Assembly (NCBI RefSeq): GCF_001513785.1
Contig: NZ_LNQS01000007.1
Coordinates: 247,222 to 311,221, forward strand
Direction: 5' to 3'
Length of the DNA stretch: 64,000 nt
Origin: Rheinheimera sp. EpRS3
GTDB taxonomy: Bacteria; Pseudomonadota; Gammaproteobacteria; Enterobacterales; Alteromonadaceae
Part shown: piece after piece, positions 39,445 through 49,061 of the stretch
Layout: each line of letters begins with the position of its first letter
Numbering within the stretch: position 1 is the stretch's first letter
Made by a program: the position numbers and the translations under genes
The notes under the pieces: generated by a model
Told to the model about the DNA's origin: nothing
Databases searched by the model: none
The model's input: the letters and a program-made list of their open reading frames with translations, nothing else

Positions 39445-40188
39445 ATGTTTGATCTGCATAACCATATATTACCCGGCGTTGATGACGGCGCCAAAGATAT
39501 GGCCGAAGCGCTGGCTTTGCTGCAACTGGCACAGCAGCAGGGGATCAGCCATATGCTGGCGACTCCGCACCTGCATGCCGGACGTTATAACAACAGTGCT
39601 GCCTCGATAAACGAAGCCATAGCAGCGCTGCAACAAGCAGCAACGATGGCCGGTATCGACATAACGCTGGCTGCTGCTGCTGAGGTTAGGATCGGCGCAG
39701 AAATATTGCCACTGATTGAACAGCAACAAATGCCTTTTATTGGCCGTTATCAGGGCAATAAGGTGTTATTACTGGAGTTGCCGCACAGCCATATTCCGGC
39801 AGGGAGCGATAAACTTTTGGCATGGCTGGCACGGCACGATATTACAGTTATGCTGGCACACCCGGAGCGAAACCGCGATTTGCTGGCCGCACCGGATAAA
39901 ATTCAGCCTTTTATCAAAGCTGGTTGCCTGTTTCAGTTAACCGCTGCAGCGCTTGACGGTGATATGGGGCAGGATGTTAAAGCCTTAGCGCAGCAATGGC
40001 TAAAACAGGGGCTGTACCATGTTATTGCCAGCGATGCTCACTCTGTTAAACGCCGTCCGCCTAAACTACAGCAGGCATACCAGCACAGTTGTCAGCTGGT
40101 GGGTGAAGAACAAGCCCGGCAATTATGCATGCTTAACCCGGCGCAACTGGCAGAGCCGGTATTTAGCGCCGGTATGCTGCTTAATTAA
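39445..40188 (+). CDS. Tyrosine-protein phosphatase, CpsB/YwqE PHP type
   Basis: A 247-residue metal-dependent phosphatase of the PHP family. The metal-binding motifs are DLHNHILPGVDDG at the start, TPHLHAGRY, the ELPHS region, LAHPERN and SDAHSVKRRP. It should dephosphorylate the Wzc-like kinase encoded just upstream, cycling polymer export. ATG 39445 is chosen; the in-frame TTG at 39430 would add five residues before the metal motif. It is the last gene of the polysaccharide locus and converges on the deaminase gene with three bases between the stops. Confidence 0.88.
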   Translation: MFDLHNHILPGVDDGAKDMAEALALLQLAQQQGISHMLATPHLHAGRYNNSAASINEAIAALQQAATMAGIDITLAAAAEVRIGAEILPLIEQQQMPFIGRYQGNKVLLLELPHSHIPAGSDKLLAWLARHDITVMLAHPERNRDLLAAPDKIQPFIKAGCLFQLTAAALDGDMGQDVKALAQQWLKQGLYHVIASDAHSVKRRPPKLQQAYQHSCQLVGEEQARQLCMLNPAQLAEPVFSAGMLLN

Positions 40189-40191
40189 AAA

Positions 40192-41415
40192 TCAAAAACA
40201 GGTTTCCAGGCTTTGCAGCAGGTTGTAGTTATCGTCTGCCAGCCACAGGCTACGCCATTTATCAAATGTCAGGCAGGGGTGTGAAGTACCCAGCAATACC
40301 ATGTCACCAACCTGAGGCTGAACGGTATTGTCGTAGCACCAGAAGGCATGTTGATCCATTACTTTGGTGGTTTCACACTGGCTGAGTTTATCGCTTAGCA
40401 ATTGCCCATTACGGTAAATGGCAATGGCCTGGGGCAAGCCGGCGTCAAAGGCGGCATCGCGTTTACCAAACCCCAGCACCGCCAGCCCCGGCTCTGGCAG
40501 CGATTGCACATAAGCCGCCAGCTCAAGCGCGTTTTGTAAGTTTTCACCTAAACGGCAGGCCGTATTACTGCGGGCCAAAACCTGTTGTTGTGCCTGCTGG
40601 TAAATACCAAGATCATGACTGATATAGCAACCCGGACGCAGCACTATCTGCATGGTATCGGGTAAGGTGGCTTTTTTCAGCTCTGCCGCCACTATGTCAT
40701 ACCAGACCGAGCCGGCGCCGCTGATCAGCGCTCTGGGGTATTGCAGCAGTTGTTGTCTGAGCAGGGCTTTAGCCAGCGCCGCGGCCTGTTGCACAAACTG
40801 GCGCACAGTGCGTGCGGTGTCCGTGCTTTTAATGACCCCTTCATAAAACTCTACACCTGCCAGGCTTAACCCCGGCAACGTTGCCAGCTGTTGTGCCAGT
40901 TCAACAGCCTGCTGGTTAGTGCGGCAACCGCATCTTCCGCCAGGTACGCCTAACTCTATTAACACTGGTAAGCATATGTTTTCGGCGCTGAAAAAGGCTG
41001 ACAATGCGCTGGCGTTATCAATATTGTCGATACAGACATAAATCTCATTACCGCTGGCAAGCAGTGCGGCAATAACTGCCATATTCGCTTTACCTACCAG
41101 TTGATTGGCCAGGATCAGTCGCCTGGCACCTGCTTGCACGGCTACCTGCGCCTGATAAGACGTTGCCACGGTAATACCCCAGGCCCCTGCGGCCAGTTGC
41201 TGCTGAAATAGCCAGGGCGTCATGCTGGTTTTACCATGCGGGGCCAGTAGTACTTCGCTGCTATCGGCAAAGTTCTGCATCCAGTGCAGGTTATGTTGCA
41301 GCGCACTGTGTTTCAGAACAACGGCAGGTAGGCAGATATCCTGTTGCAACAAGTTTAATTGCTGTTGGCCAGCCAGTGGGCTTGCAGATTTCTGCTGTAT
41401 ATTTTGGTACTTCAT
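40192..41415 (-). CDS. DSD1-family PLP-dependent D-amino-acid deaminase/aldolase-like enzyme
   Basis: A 407-residue enzyme with an alanine-racemase-type barrel at the N terminus. Lys62 in APHGKTSM is the likely PLP lysine. The C-terminal domain has His379 and Cys381 in TSHPCLTFDKW, which match the zinc ligands of eukaryotic-type D-serine dehydratase. It probably deaminates a D-amino acid to a 2-oxo acid, releasing an enamine/imine that the RidA protein encoded nearby could hydrolyse. The exact substrate is unknown. It is divergent from the rpiR operon; the 165-base gap holds two copies of the palindrome described below. Confidence 0.85.
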   Translation of the reverse strand: MKYQNIQQKSASPLAGQQQLNLLQQDICLPAVVLKHSALQHNLHWMQNFADSSEVLLAPHGKTSMTPWLFQQQLAAGAWGITVATSYQAQVAVQAGARRLILANQLVGKANMAVIAALLASGNEIYVCIDNIDNASALSAFFSAENICLPVLIELGVPGGRCGCRTNQQAVELAQQLATLPGLSLAGVEFYEGVIKSTDTARTVRQFVQQAAALAKALLRQQLLQYPRALISGAGSVWYDIVAAELKKATLPDTMQIVLRPGCYISHDLGIYQQAQQQVLARSNTACRLGENLQNALELAAYVQSLPEPGLAVLGFGKRDAAFDAGLPQAIAIYRNGQLLSDKLSQCETTKVMDQHAFWCYDNTVQPQVGDMVLLGTSHPCLTFDKWRSLWLADDNYNLLQSLETCF

Positions 41416-41510
41416 AACATTATGCTCTTGGCTTGTTAATGTTTATATCGCTTTAATGTTGGTAAATTACTGTAATAAAGCCATATTGATATTTACTTTT
41501 ATGTTGCTTT

Positions 41511-41523
41511 GGTACAAAGTACC
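41511..41523. promoter_or_regulatory. Palindromic operator copy 1 (deaminase/rpiR gap)
   Basis: GGTACAAAGTACC, a perfect palindrome of five-base arms around AAA, lies 70 bases before the rpiR start. It fits G[G/T]TAC-N3-GTA[A/C]C, shared by four sites in this region. Confidence 0.6.
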
Positions 41524-41556
41524 TTTAAATAAGGTTGAAATGTTACTTTAGCAAAG

Positions 41557-41569
41557 GTTACTGAGTAAC
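41557..41569. promoter_or_regulatory. Palindromic operator copy 2 (deaminase/rpiR gap)
   Basis: GTTACTGAGTAAC lies 11 bases before the rpiR start, where a bound protein would block the gene, as in autoregulation. A further half site, TGTTACT, lies at 41541-41547. Centre-to-centre distance to copy 1 is 46 bases. Confidence 0.6.
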
Positions 41570-41580
41570 ACCATAAGCAA

Positions 41581-42456
41581 ATGGATAAAACGATGAGTTA
41601 TGAAATTGATGTGTTGTCACGTATCTCAGAGCGCTTTGTCGAAATGAGTGAATCTGAGCAGCGGGTGGCTCAGGTAATACTGGATAATGTGAAAGCTGCC
41701 AGTGAAATGAGCATTGCCAGGCTATCTGAAAGCGCTGGCGTAAGTCAGGCCACGGTCACCCGTTTTGCCCGCACAGTGGATTGCAAGGATGTACGTCAGC
41801 TTAAAGTTAAACTGGCGCAATCCTTAGCGGTAGGGCAGCGCTTTGTGGAGGAAACGCCCGATCTGGATGGTATTCAGGGCGTGTATGAAGCCATTAAGAA
41901 TACGCTGGACTTAAGCCGGAAGTTATTGGTAGAAGCCGATATAAAACTGGCGGTCAGCTATTTACAAAATGCGCGGATGATCTTTTGTATTGGTATGGGT
42001 GGTGGCTCGTCTATTGGTTCACAGGAGCTGCAATACCGCTTGTTCCGCTTCGGTATGCCGGTATGCAGTTATCAGGATGGCTTATTAACACGAATGGTAG
42101 CGGCGGCTGTTGAACCACAAGATGTAGTAGTGGCCATTTCGTTAACCGGTAACACCGGTGAGATTATCGACTCAGCCGCTATTGCCCGTCAGTATGGCGC
42201 CAAAGTTATTGCTATTACCAAGCCTGGTTCACAACTTGCCGCCAATGCAGACATTGTGCTGGGCTTGCAGGCACCGGAAACCGATTTTATCTACAAACCC
42301 TCCGCATCCCGTTATGCCATGCTGGCCATTATTGATGTGCTGGCAACCGAAGTGGCCAAGCTGAATAAACGCAAATCGCGTGACAAATTGCGCCGGGTAA
42401 AACTATCACTCGACAGCCATCGCGGCGGTGATGACCGTCAGCCCCTGGGAGATTAA
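41581..42456 (+). CDS. MurR/RpiR-family transcriptional regulator
   Basis: A 291-residue cytosolic regulator. The N-terminal HTH_6 domain (to about residue 80) has SIARLSESAGVSQATVTRFART, and a SIS sugar-phosphate-binding domain (about 125-260) has FCIGMGGGSSIGSQELQYRL and SLTGNTGEIIDSA. Regulators of this family sense phosphosugars or related compounds and bind palindromes. It is the first gene of an operon with ridA, a symporter and an M81 gene. Palindromes directly before it and before the hexosaminidase and TonB receptor genes suggest that it controls all of them (inference). Confidence 0.9.
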   Translation: MDKTMSYEIDVLSRISERFVEMSESEQRVAQVILDNVKAASEMSIARLSESAGVSQATVTRFARTVDCKDVRQLKVKLAQSLAVGQRFVEETPDLDGIQGVYEAIKNTLDLSRKLLVEADIKLAVSYLQNARMIFCIGMGGGSSIGSQELQYRLFRFGMPVCSYQDGLLTRMVAAAVEPQDVVVAISLTGNTGEIIDSAAIARQYGAKVIAITKPGSQLAANADIVLGLQAPETDFIYKPSASRYAMLAIIDVLATEVAKLNKRKSRDKLRRVKLSLDSHRGGDDRQPLGD

Positions 42457-42462
42457 TTAGCA

Positions 42463-42855
42463 ATGACGATAAAGCGTTATGGTGTTGATGAAAGTACCGG
42501 CACCGGCGGGCAGAAACTGCCGTTTGCCAAAGCGGTGGAAGCCGCAGGCTGGTTGTATGTGTCGGGGCAGACACCGATGCGTAATGGCGAGGTAGTGGAG
42601 GGCGGCATTGTCGAGCAATCTGAGCTGGCACTGCAGAATTGCCTGGATATTATGCAACTGGCGGGTTACAGCCTTTGTGATGTCGTGCATGTAAAGGTGT
42701 ACCTTACTGATGCGCGTTATTTCAGCAGTTTTAATCAGGTATTTCGCCGGGTGTTCAGCGAGGCGCCACCGGCACGGATCTGTGCGGTGGCCGATTTGGT
42801 GGTTGACTGCAAAGTAGAAGTTGATCTGACATGCTATCGCGCTGACAGAGCCTGA
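42463..42855 (+). CDS. RidA/YjgF-family enamine/imine deaminase
   Basis: A 130-residue cytosolic protein. GWLYVSGQTPMRNGEVVEGGIVEQSE, the DVVHVKVYLTD strand and the PARICAVADL segment with its conserved Arg fit the YjgF/YER057c/UK114 superfamily. The canonical RidA hydrolyses reactive 2-aminoacrylate made by PLP-dependent dehydratases. Encoded beside a PLP-dependent D-amino-acid deaminase, it probably completes that reaction. It is six bases after rpiR and one base before the symporter gene. This Arg-containing form suggests true imine deaminase activity, though subfamily-level assignment needs alignment. Confidence 0.88.
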   Translation: MTIKRYGVDESTGTGGQKLPFAKAVEAAGWLYVSGQTPMRNGEVVEGGIVEQSELALQNCLDIMQLAGYSLCDVVHVKVYLTDARYFSSFNQVFRRVFSEAPPARICAVADLVVDCKVEVDLTCYRADRA

Positions 42856-42856
42856 A

Positions 42857-44344
42857 ATGAACAGCAGCTTGTTTTTGCTGGGGTTTGGCCTGTATCTGTT
42901 GCTGATGATAGCAATAAGTTATCTGGTATCACGCAAACAGCATAGCAGCGAAGACTTTTTGCTGGCCGGGCGCAATGTGTCTGGTGGCCTGACATTTGGC
43001 ACCACTGTAGCCACTATGATTGGTACCGGCACCAGTATGGGGGCGGTAGGCTATGCCTACCAGCATGGCTGGGGCGGTATGTTGTATGGTATCGGCGGTG
43101 CGGTTGGTATTTTACTGACGGCCTGGTTATTTGCTCCACTCAGACGTATGCGTTTTATGACCATGAGTGAAGAGCTGAGTTATTACGCCGGGGCTAATTT
43201 TTGGGTTAAACACTGCAGTGCGGTAATGATCTTTCTGGCGTCACTGGGCTGGATGGGCGCACATATTATTGGTGGTGCGCTGTATTTGTCCTGGGCTACC
43301 GGGCTGGAGCTTTTTTACAGCAAGCTGTTAATTGCCATGGCATTTACCTTGTATGTAATGATCGGCGGTTACCGCGCGGTGGTGTGGACAGACAGCCTGA
43401 TGGCATTGATATTATTTGCCGGCTTTTTGCTGATGAGCTATGCCGCTGTGCAGGCTGCAGGTGGTGTTATGGCGCTGGGTACAGCTGTTACCTCGGCCCG
43501 GCAACTGGGCATGATGCAGCAGTTGCCGCTTTTGCCGGCAATTTCACTGGCCGCTGTTGTTACTGTGGGGGTGCTGGCAACACCTTCATTTCGTCAGCGC
43601 ATCTATGCTGCACGCAGTATTAGCACTGTGCGGCGATCTTTTATTTTCTCCGGTGTACTGTATCTGGTTTTTGCCGCACTGCCGGCAGTGATTGGTATAG
43701 CTGCGTTTTCACTGGCACCACAACTTGAAAACCATCAGTTTGCTTTTACTACTGTAGCCGTGCTGGTATTACCGGCGTCCCTGGCGATGCTGGTGCTGCT
43801 TGCCGGGCTTTCTGCCACGCTGTCGTCGGCCAGCTCTGATGCTATCGCGGCAGTATCGGTGCTGATCCGCGATTTTTATCAGGCAATCACCGGCGCTATG
43901 CCGCCGCCGGATAAAGCCATTTTATATGCCCGTTTATCGGTGCTGCTGGTGTCTGGCGCCGCCTTGCTATTGGCTTTGCTGTCAGATGATCTGATCCGTT
44001 ATATCAGCAATATGATTGCGACGCTGATGTCTGGCATGTTTGTGATTGCCTTGTTGGGCCGGTTCTGGCCGAGGCTTAACTGGCAAGGGGCCTTAGCCGC
44101 TATGCTGGGGGCTGTTATCACGTCTTTGCTGTTGATGAGCCAGTCAGAATGGCTGGCTTACTGGGGCAACCCCTGTTTACCGGCCGTCGGCTGTGCCATG
44201 TCGGCAGCCATAGCTGTAAGCCTGCTGACACCCCGGTGCCGTATCAGCCGGGCAGAGGCGCTGAAACTTATCAGTGCGCAACGTGAAGAACATCAAGCTG
44301 TCACTGAAACACTCCCACAGGAATCGCTGCCTGAGCGGCAATAA
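42857..44344 (+). CDS. Sodium:solute symporter family transporter
   Basis: A 495-residue inner-membrane protein with about thirteen helices. The SSS-family marks are SRKQHSSEDFLLAGRNVSGGLTFGTTVATMIGTGTSMGAVGYAY, which spans the first sodium-binding helix region, and GLSATLSSASSDAIAA in the later core. It imports a small solute with sodium. From its neighbours, an amino acid, D-amino acid or small peptide is more likely than a sugar, but this is inference. It begins one base after the ridA stop. Confidence 0.88.
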   Translation: MNSSLFLLGFGLYLLLMIAISYLVSRKQHSSEDFLLAGRNVSGGLTFGTTVATMIGTGTSMGAVGYAYQHGWGGMLYGIGGAVGILLTAWLFAPLRRMRFMTMSEELSYYAGANFWVKHCSAVMIFLASLGWMGAHIIGGALYLSWATGLELFYSKLLIAMAFTLYVMIGGYRAVVWTDSLMALILFAGFLLMSYAAVQAAGGVMALGTAVTSARQLGMMQQLPLLPAISLAAVVTVGVLATPSFRQRIYAARSISTVRRSFIFSGVLYLVFAALPAVIGIAAFSLAPQLENHQFAFTTVAVLVLPASLAMLVLLAGLSATLSSASSDAIAAVSVLIRDFYQAITGAMPPPDKAILYARLSVLLVSGAALLLALLSDDLIRYISNMIATLMSGMFVIALLGRFWPRLNWQGALAAMLGAVITSLLLMSQSEWLAYWGNPCLPAVGCAMSAAIAVSLLTPRCRISRAEALKLISAQREEHQAVTETLPQESLPERQ

Positions 44345-44358
44345 ATCATCGAGGAATT

Positions 44359-45816
44359 ATGCGTATTTTTACGGCGTCTCTAGCCACTGAAACCAATACT
44401 TTCTCTCCAATGTACACCGATGTGCACAGCTTTTATCAGAGTTTTTATGCTGCGCCAGGCCAGCATCCGGCCACACCTACGCTTTGCAGTGCGCCGTTAA
44501 TCGCCTGTCGTGAATATGCTCAGGCACATACCGGTATTGAAATAATAGAGGGCAGCTGTGCCTGGGCAGAACCAGGCGGTTTACTTAACCGCCAGTCGTA
44601 CGAGCTGCTGCGGGATGAAATATTGCTGCAACTGCGCGAGGCGATGCCGGTGCAGGCGGTGTTGCTGGGGTTACACGGCGCTATGGTGGCACAGGGATAT
44701 GACGATTGCGAAGGGGATTTACTGCAACATGTCCGTGCTATTACCGGGCCGGAAGTGATTATTGGTGCTACGTTGGATCCGCATAGCCATTTAACGCCAG
44801 AACGGCTGCAGGCCGCTAATTTGTTGATTGCATTCAAAGAGTTTCCACATCTTGATTTTATGCAGTGCGCGCGTGAGCTGGTACAACTTGCTGTCGCCGC
44901 AGTGCAGCGGCAGATAACACCCTGCATGAGCAGTTTTGACTGTCGGATGATAGATGTGTTGCCAACCAGCCATGAACCGATGAAATCTTTTATCGCTAAG
45001 GTACGGCAGATAGAGCAACAGCCAGGCGTGTTGTCTGTGTCGGTGATCCATGGCTTTATGGCGGGTGATGTGCCGGATATGGGCTCGCGCTTACTGGTGA
45101 TCACCGATAACCAGCCACAACTTGGTCAGCAACTGGCGCGTCAGCTTGGCCTGGAGCTGTTTTCATTTCGCGGTAAAACCTTGCCAGAGTTTCATGGTAT
45201 TGACGCAGCCCTGGATTTAGCCCAGCAATGCAGCGAGGGTACCACCGTGCTGGCAGATGTCTGGGACAACCCGGGCGGTGGGGTTGCCGGAGACGGCACC
45301 CTGATATTGCAGCAGATCATCGCACGCGGCCTGACAGGGGTTGCGGTAGGCACCATTTGGGACCCTATGGCCGTAAAGCTGTGTTTTGCCGCAGGAGAGG
45401 GCGCAGTAATAAGCCTGCGTTTTGGTGGTAAAAGCTGTGCCACAGCCGGAGCGCCAATAGACAAAGAGGTTAAGGTTGTCAGGCTAAAGGCGAATGCACA
45501 GCAGCAGTTTGCGGACAGCAGTGTGCCTATGGGCGATTGTGCTTTAATTACCTTCGATGGTATTGAGGTCATTTTAAACAGTAACCGCTGCCAGTCGTTT
45601 GACCCGAGTTTATTCCAAGCCTTAGGCATTGTGCCGCAGCAGTGCAGCTTGCTGCTGGTAAAATCCACCAATCATTTTTATCAGGGCTTTGCACCGCTGG
45701 CCGCGCAAATTTTGTATGTTGATGCCGGCGCCCCATACCCCAGCGATCCTAAGCGTAATGGCTATCGCAAACTAAGCCGGCCACTGTGGCCAATTACAGA
45801 GCAGCCGTTTGACTAG
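44359..45816 (+). CDS. M81-family metallopeptidase (MlrC-like)
   Basis: A 485-residue protein. The opening RIFTASLATETNTFSPM, the LLGLHGAMVAQGYDDCEGDLL block, ATLDPHSHL and the WDNPGGGVAGDGT segment are characteristic of the MlrC/DUF1485 family. Named for microcystinase C, the family cleaves small non-standard peptides containing D- or modified amino acids, and it is common in non-toxin-degrading bacteria. With the deaminase, RidA and symporter it suggests use of D-residue-containing peptides. Putative metal ligands include the acidic and His residues in those motifs. No signal peptide is seen, so it acts in the cytosol on imported substrate. Confidence 0.88.
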   Translation: MRIFTASLATETNTFSPMYTDVHSFYQSFYAAPGQHPATPTLCSAPLIACREYAQAHTGIEIIEGSCAWAEPGGLLNRQSYELLRDEILLQLREAMPVQAVLLGLHGAMVAQGYDDCEGDLLQHVRAITGPEVIIGATLDPHSHLTPERLQAANLLIAFKEFPHLDFMQCARELVQLAVAAVQRQITPCMSSFDCRMIDVLPTSHEPMKSFIAKVRQIEQQPGVLSVSVIHGFMAGDVPDMGSRLLVITDNQPQLGQQLARQLGLELFSFRGKTLPEFHGIDAALDLAQQCSEGTTVLADVWDNPGGGVAGDGTLILQQIIARGLTGVAVGTIWDPMAVKLCFAAGEGAVISLRFGGKSCATAGAPIDKEVKVVRLKANAQQQFADSSVPMGDCALITFDGIEVILNSNRCQSFDPSLFQALGIVPQQCSLLLVKSTNHFYQGFAPLAAQILYVDAGAPYPSDPKRNGYRKLSRPLWPITEQPFD

Positions 45817-45832
45817 GCTCATATTTACTAAG

Positions 45833-48800
45833 CTATAGCTGTATCCGCTCAATACAGCCGCACTGCTGTATCGTGACATAGAGTGCGCTGTTATCCGGGC
45901 TCAGGCTGACATTGGTAGGCAGGGCATGGTTCAGCCGGTACTCCTGCTGGATACGGCCTTCGTTATCCAGCTTTACCACTGTACCTTTACCGTAGCGGGC
46001 AATATACAAACTGCCTTTGCTGTCAAAACGCATACCATCAAGGCCAAAATCACTGAATTGGGCAAACAGTTGTTTATTGCTCAGCGAGTTATCGGCATTG
46101 ATGCGAAAACGCCATACTTTGCGCTGCACGCTTTCATTAACATATAAAAATTGCTGATCGGGGCTTACGGCAATACCGTTGGTTGTGCCCATATTGCTGT
46201 ACAGCAACTGGCTGGAGCCGTCAGTATCTATGCGCCAAAGCTGCCCGCTGCTATTAGCCCAGTCTGGATCGCTGGCAAAGATAACGCCGCTTTGCATAAT
46301 GGCCAGATCATTAGGCTGATGCATGGCTTTATTGTGCGCATATACCTCCAGCTTACCTTGTGCGTAACGCAGAATATTGTGGCCGGTGTAATCGGCGATA
46401 AACATGGCTCCGCTATATAAGCTACCACTTGGGCCAAACACGATACCGTTACCCGTGCTGCCCTGTGGCAGGGTTAAATATAAGCTTGCTTGGCCGTCTG
46501 GTGTCACTTTGCCAATGGTTCCGCCATTAATCGCACCGTTATTAATAGCGCTGTCGTAGCCAAAGTTAACCGCATAAAGGTTACCGAGGCTATCAACTGC
46601 CGGGCCTTCAGCCGCTGCACTAAAGGTGTTTGCCGGTACCCAAACGTGGCTGTGCGGGGCATAGTCAAACAACTGCTGCAACGGGCGGTGCAGGGCAATA
46701 ATCATTTCCTGCGAAATAGCGCCAGCCTGTTGCAGTTGCCGGGCTATTTGCTGTCGTTCAACGTTCTCTAACGGTGTTTGTGAGCTGATACTGTTAAGCA
46801 GTAACAGCCCCGACTGACACAGCGCACTGATCTGCTGCAGCTCAGGTATATACGGCTTTAGCTGCGTATGTTGTGGCGCACCGGCAGCTTTTATAACTGT
46901 ATCAGCTGCAGCCTGCCATTGTTGTAGTTGCCGGGTGAGCCAGGCGGTATCTGTAGCATCCTGTTGTTTCAGCCAGCGCTGTAATATCTGCGAAAACTGC
47001 TGCAGCTGCGGGTTTTCAGCGGGCAGAAAATCTACTAACTGATCCAACGCAGCCGCTTTATGGTAAAGGCCGGCAGCTGATTTCTGGTGTAACCGGTGGT
47101 AATAGTGTGCGGGTTCCAGTACCTGTGCCAGATGCTCAAGGCTGCCGGCATAATCAGCGGCTAAAAATGTAAAGCCCGCACGCTGTTGCTGTATATGCTG
47201 CAGGCTGCCTTCTGCCGTTAACTGCTGCGTAATACGTTGCATGCGCTGGCGCAGGCTGGCTTCATCGTGGATGCTGGCGTTCGACCATAAGCGTTCAGCT
47301 ACAGCAAAGCCATTGGGCCAGAGCCGGATATCAATATTATCCGGTGTCACCAGCTCGGCCCATAAGGTAATTTCACCGCCCAGAACGTTTGCGCGCATAG
47401 TGTCGCGAATATCTGGCAGTTGCAGGCTAAAGGGTAAAGCGGCTGCAGCGCTTTGCTGTAATGCCAGAGCCTGGCCGTTAACCTGATAGGGCGCATTACC
47501 GGTGACAAGCTGCCCCGACAGCGTTGTGCCTAGCTGCAGCTGAGCACTTAGTGGCCCCATCCAGCTATCAACAGTGAAAGAGACGGCATTGGCATTCAGA
47601 ACAAGATCATTAAGCATTACCGCTTTGCGCCCGCTAAATTCAATTGCCCCTTTAACAGTGCCATCATTAAAGCTAAGCAGCAGTAATTTACCGGAAATAG
47701 CATTGCCGCGCAGCCGGTCGAAGCTAAACTGCCAGGCAGACCATTGTTGTAACTGGCTCAGATCTGGTGCTGCTGTTGCTTGCGCTAGCGGATCATTACG
47801 GTAGTGATAACCGGCAAATTGGGGCTGATCAAGATAATAGCCGGTTGATAAAATCGCTTTATGTCCGGCGGCTGCAGCTTGATACAAAGATTCGGTGCCA
47901 CGCCAGGACTGTATCAGCACGGAGTTTGGTACGTTGCTGTCCAGCACTTCATCCCAGCCAATCATATTGCGGCCAAGTTGCTGCAAAATCTGCTGTAAAC
48001 GGCGGTTGAAATAAGCCTGAAGCGCTGGCGCATCATCAAGCTGCTGTTGCTGCATAAAGGTCACAATATGCGGCGTAGCCAGCCAGTGCTCGCTTAGCAC
48101 CTCATCACCACCAATATGCAGATAAGGATCGGGAAATACATCGGCGACTTCAGCCAGTAACTGGCGCAAAAACGGATAAAGTTGCTTATTTGTCGGGTCC
48201 AGCACTGCCGGATGCACACCCCAATGCTGCTCTGGCGTTGCGGGGCCAGGTTGGCTCATAAATTCTGGATAGGCAGCCCCAAGTGCAGTAGTGTGGCCGG
48301 GTAAGTCGATTTCCGGTACCACCCGGATGCCGCGCTCTGCTGCATAAGTTACCAGTTGCTTAAGCTCAGCCTGAGTATAAAAGCCATCAGCGCCGCCAAT
48401 TTGTTGTAGTTTAGGGAAGTGTTTTGATTCAAAGCGCCAGCCCTGATCGTCGGTTAAATGCAGGTGCAGAACATTAAGTTTGGTTGCTGCCATAATATCT
48501 ATCTGCCGCTTTAACACCGGCAGAGGTAAAAAACGCCGGGCCGGGTCCAGTAACAGGCCGCGCCAGCTAAAACGTGGCTGGTCTTTAATGTTAACTGCGG
48601 CAATTTTGCCATTGTCAGCAAGTTGCAACAGCGTTTCCAGGCCACGCAGAATGCCGGTTTCAGCTGCTGCACTGAGGATAATCTCAGTTTTAGTGACACG
48701 CAGATGATACTGCTCTGTCATATCCGGCAAAGGGACTGCACCAGTTGCAGCGGGTTGGCCGGTAAGTTTTAACAAAACTGGCTGAGATGCAAAAAGCGGG

Positions 48801-49030
48801 ATGTCAAAGCCTGCTCTTTGGCCTAAACGTGCGGTAAAACGCCCGGCTGCCGCTTGTAGCAGCGGGTTATCAGCGGGCACTTTTATTGTTAGCCCGAGCT
48901 TCAGGTCAAAGTAAGCTTCAGTTTGCTCAATAGCGGCTGGATATGGCAATAACGCCGCTGCAGCAAGGCTATTCTTAGCAAACAACAGCAGACTGCTTAG
49001 CAGCAGGGCATAACAACTGATTAAACGCAT
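45833..49030 (-). CDS. GH20 beta-N-acetylhexosaminidase with inserted domain and C-terminal SMP-30/NHL propeller
   Basis: A 1065-residue exported protein (signal peptide MRLISCYALLLSSLLLFAKNSLA). It has a GH20b domain and then a GH20 barrel with the catalytic pair Asp309-Glu310 in YLHIGGDEVLSEHW. The barrel is interrupted at about residues 425-550 by a beta-rich module before it resumes with VLGGEITLWAELV and RLWPNGFAVAERLW. A helical linker rich in Gln follows. Residues 797 to the end form an SMP-30/gluconolactonase-like propeller (AVSPDQQFLYVNESVQRKVWRF). It should release terminal GlcNAc or GalNAc from glycans or muropeptides in the periplasm or at the cell surface. I start at ATG 49030; an in-frame upstream start would place the operator palindrome inside the coding region. 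Confidence 0.88.
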   Translation of the reverse strand: MRLISCYALLLSSLLLFAKNSLAAAALLPYPAAIEQTEAYFDLKLGLTIKVPADNPLLQAAAGRFTARLGQRAGFDIPLFASQPVLLKLTGQPAATGAVPLPDMTEQYHLRVTKTEIILSAAAETGILRGLETLLQLADNGKIAAVNIKDQPRFSWRGLLLDPARRFLPLPVLKRQIDIMAATKLNVLHLHLTDDQGWRFESKHFPKLQQIGGADGFYTQAELKQLVTYAAERGIRVVPEIDLPGHTTALGAAYPEFMSQPGPATPEQHWGVHPAVLDPTNKQLYPFLRQLLAEVADVFPDPYLHIGGDEVLSEHWLATPHIVTFMQQQQLDDAPALQAYFNRRLQQILQQLGRNMIGWDEVLDSNVPNSVLIQSWRGTESLYQAAAAGHKAILSTGYYLDQPQFAGYHYRNDPLAQATAAPDLSQLQQWSAWQFSFDRLRGNAISGKLLLLSFNDGTVKGAIEFSGRKAVMLNDLVLNANAVSFTVDSWMGPLSAQLQLGTTLSGQLVTGNAPYQVNGQALALQQSAAAALPFSLQLPDIRDTMRANVLGGEITLWAELVTPDNIDIRLWPNGFAVAERLWSNASIHDEASLRQRMQRITQQLTAEGSLQHIQQQRAGFTFLAADYAGSLEHLAQVLEPAHYYHRLHQKSAAGLYHKAAALDQLVDFLPAENPQLQQFSQILQRWLKQQDATDTAWLTRQLQQWQAAADTVIKAAGAPQHTQLKPYIPELQQISALCQSGLLLLNSISSQTPLENVERQQIARQLQQAGAISQEMIIALHRPLQQLFDYAPHSHVWVPANTFSAAAEGPAVDSLGNLYAVNFGYDSAINNGAINGGTIGKVTPDGQASLYLTLPQGSTGNGIVFGPSGSLYSGAMFIADYTGHNILRYAQGKLEVYAHNKAMHQPNDLAIMQSGVIFASDPDWANSSGQLWRIDTDGSSQLLYSNMGTTNGIAVSPDQQFLYVNESVQRKVWRFRINADNSLSNKQLFAQFSDFGLDGMRFDSKGSLYIARYGKGTVVKLDNEGRIQQEYRLNHALPTNVSLSPDNSALYVTIQQCGCIERIQL

Positions 49031-49048
49031 AACACAGATCACTTTATT

Positions 49049-49061
49049 GTTACTTGGTAAC
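49049..49061. promoter_or_regulatory. Palindromic operator copy 3 (hexosaminidase side)
   Basis: GTTACTTGGTAAC, five-base arms around TTG, lies 19 bases before the chosen hexosaminidase start. It fits the same 13-base consensus as the copies near rpiR. Confidence 0.6.

Noticed and set aside
44520..45104. Reverse-strand ORF of 194 codons inside the M81 gene
   Set aside because: It lies wholly opposite a clear M81 coding region, has a composition rich in Ser/Cys typical of antisense frames, and shows no ribosome-binding site or family motif.
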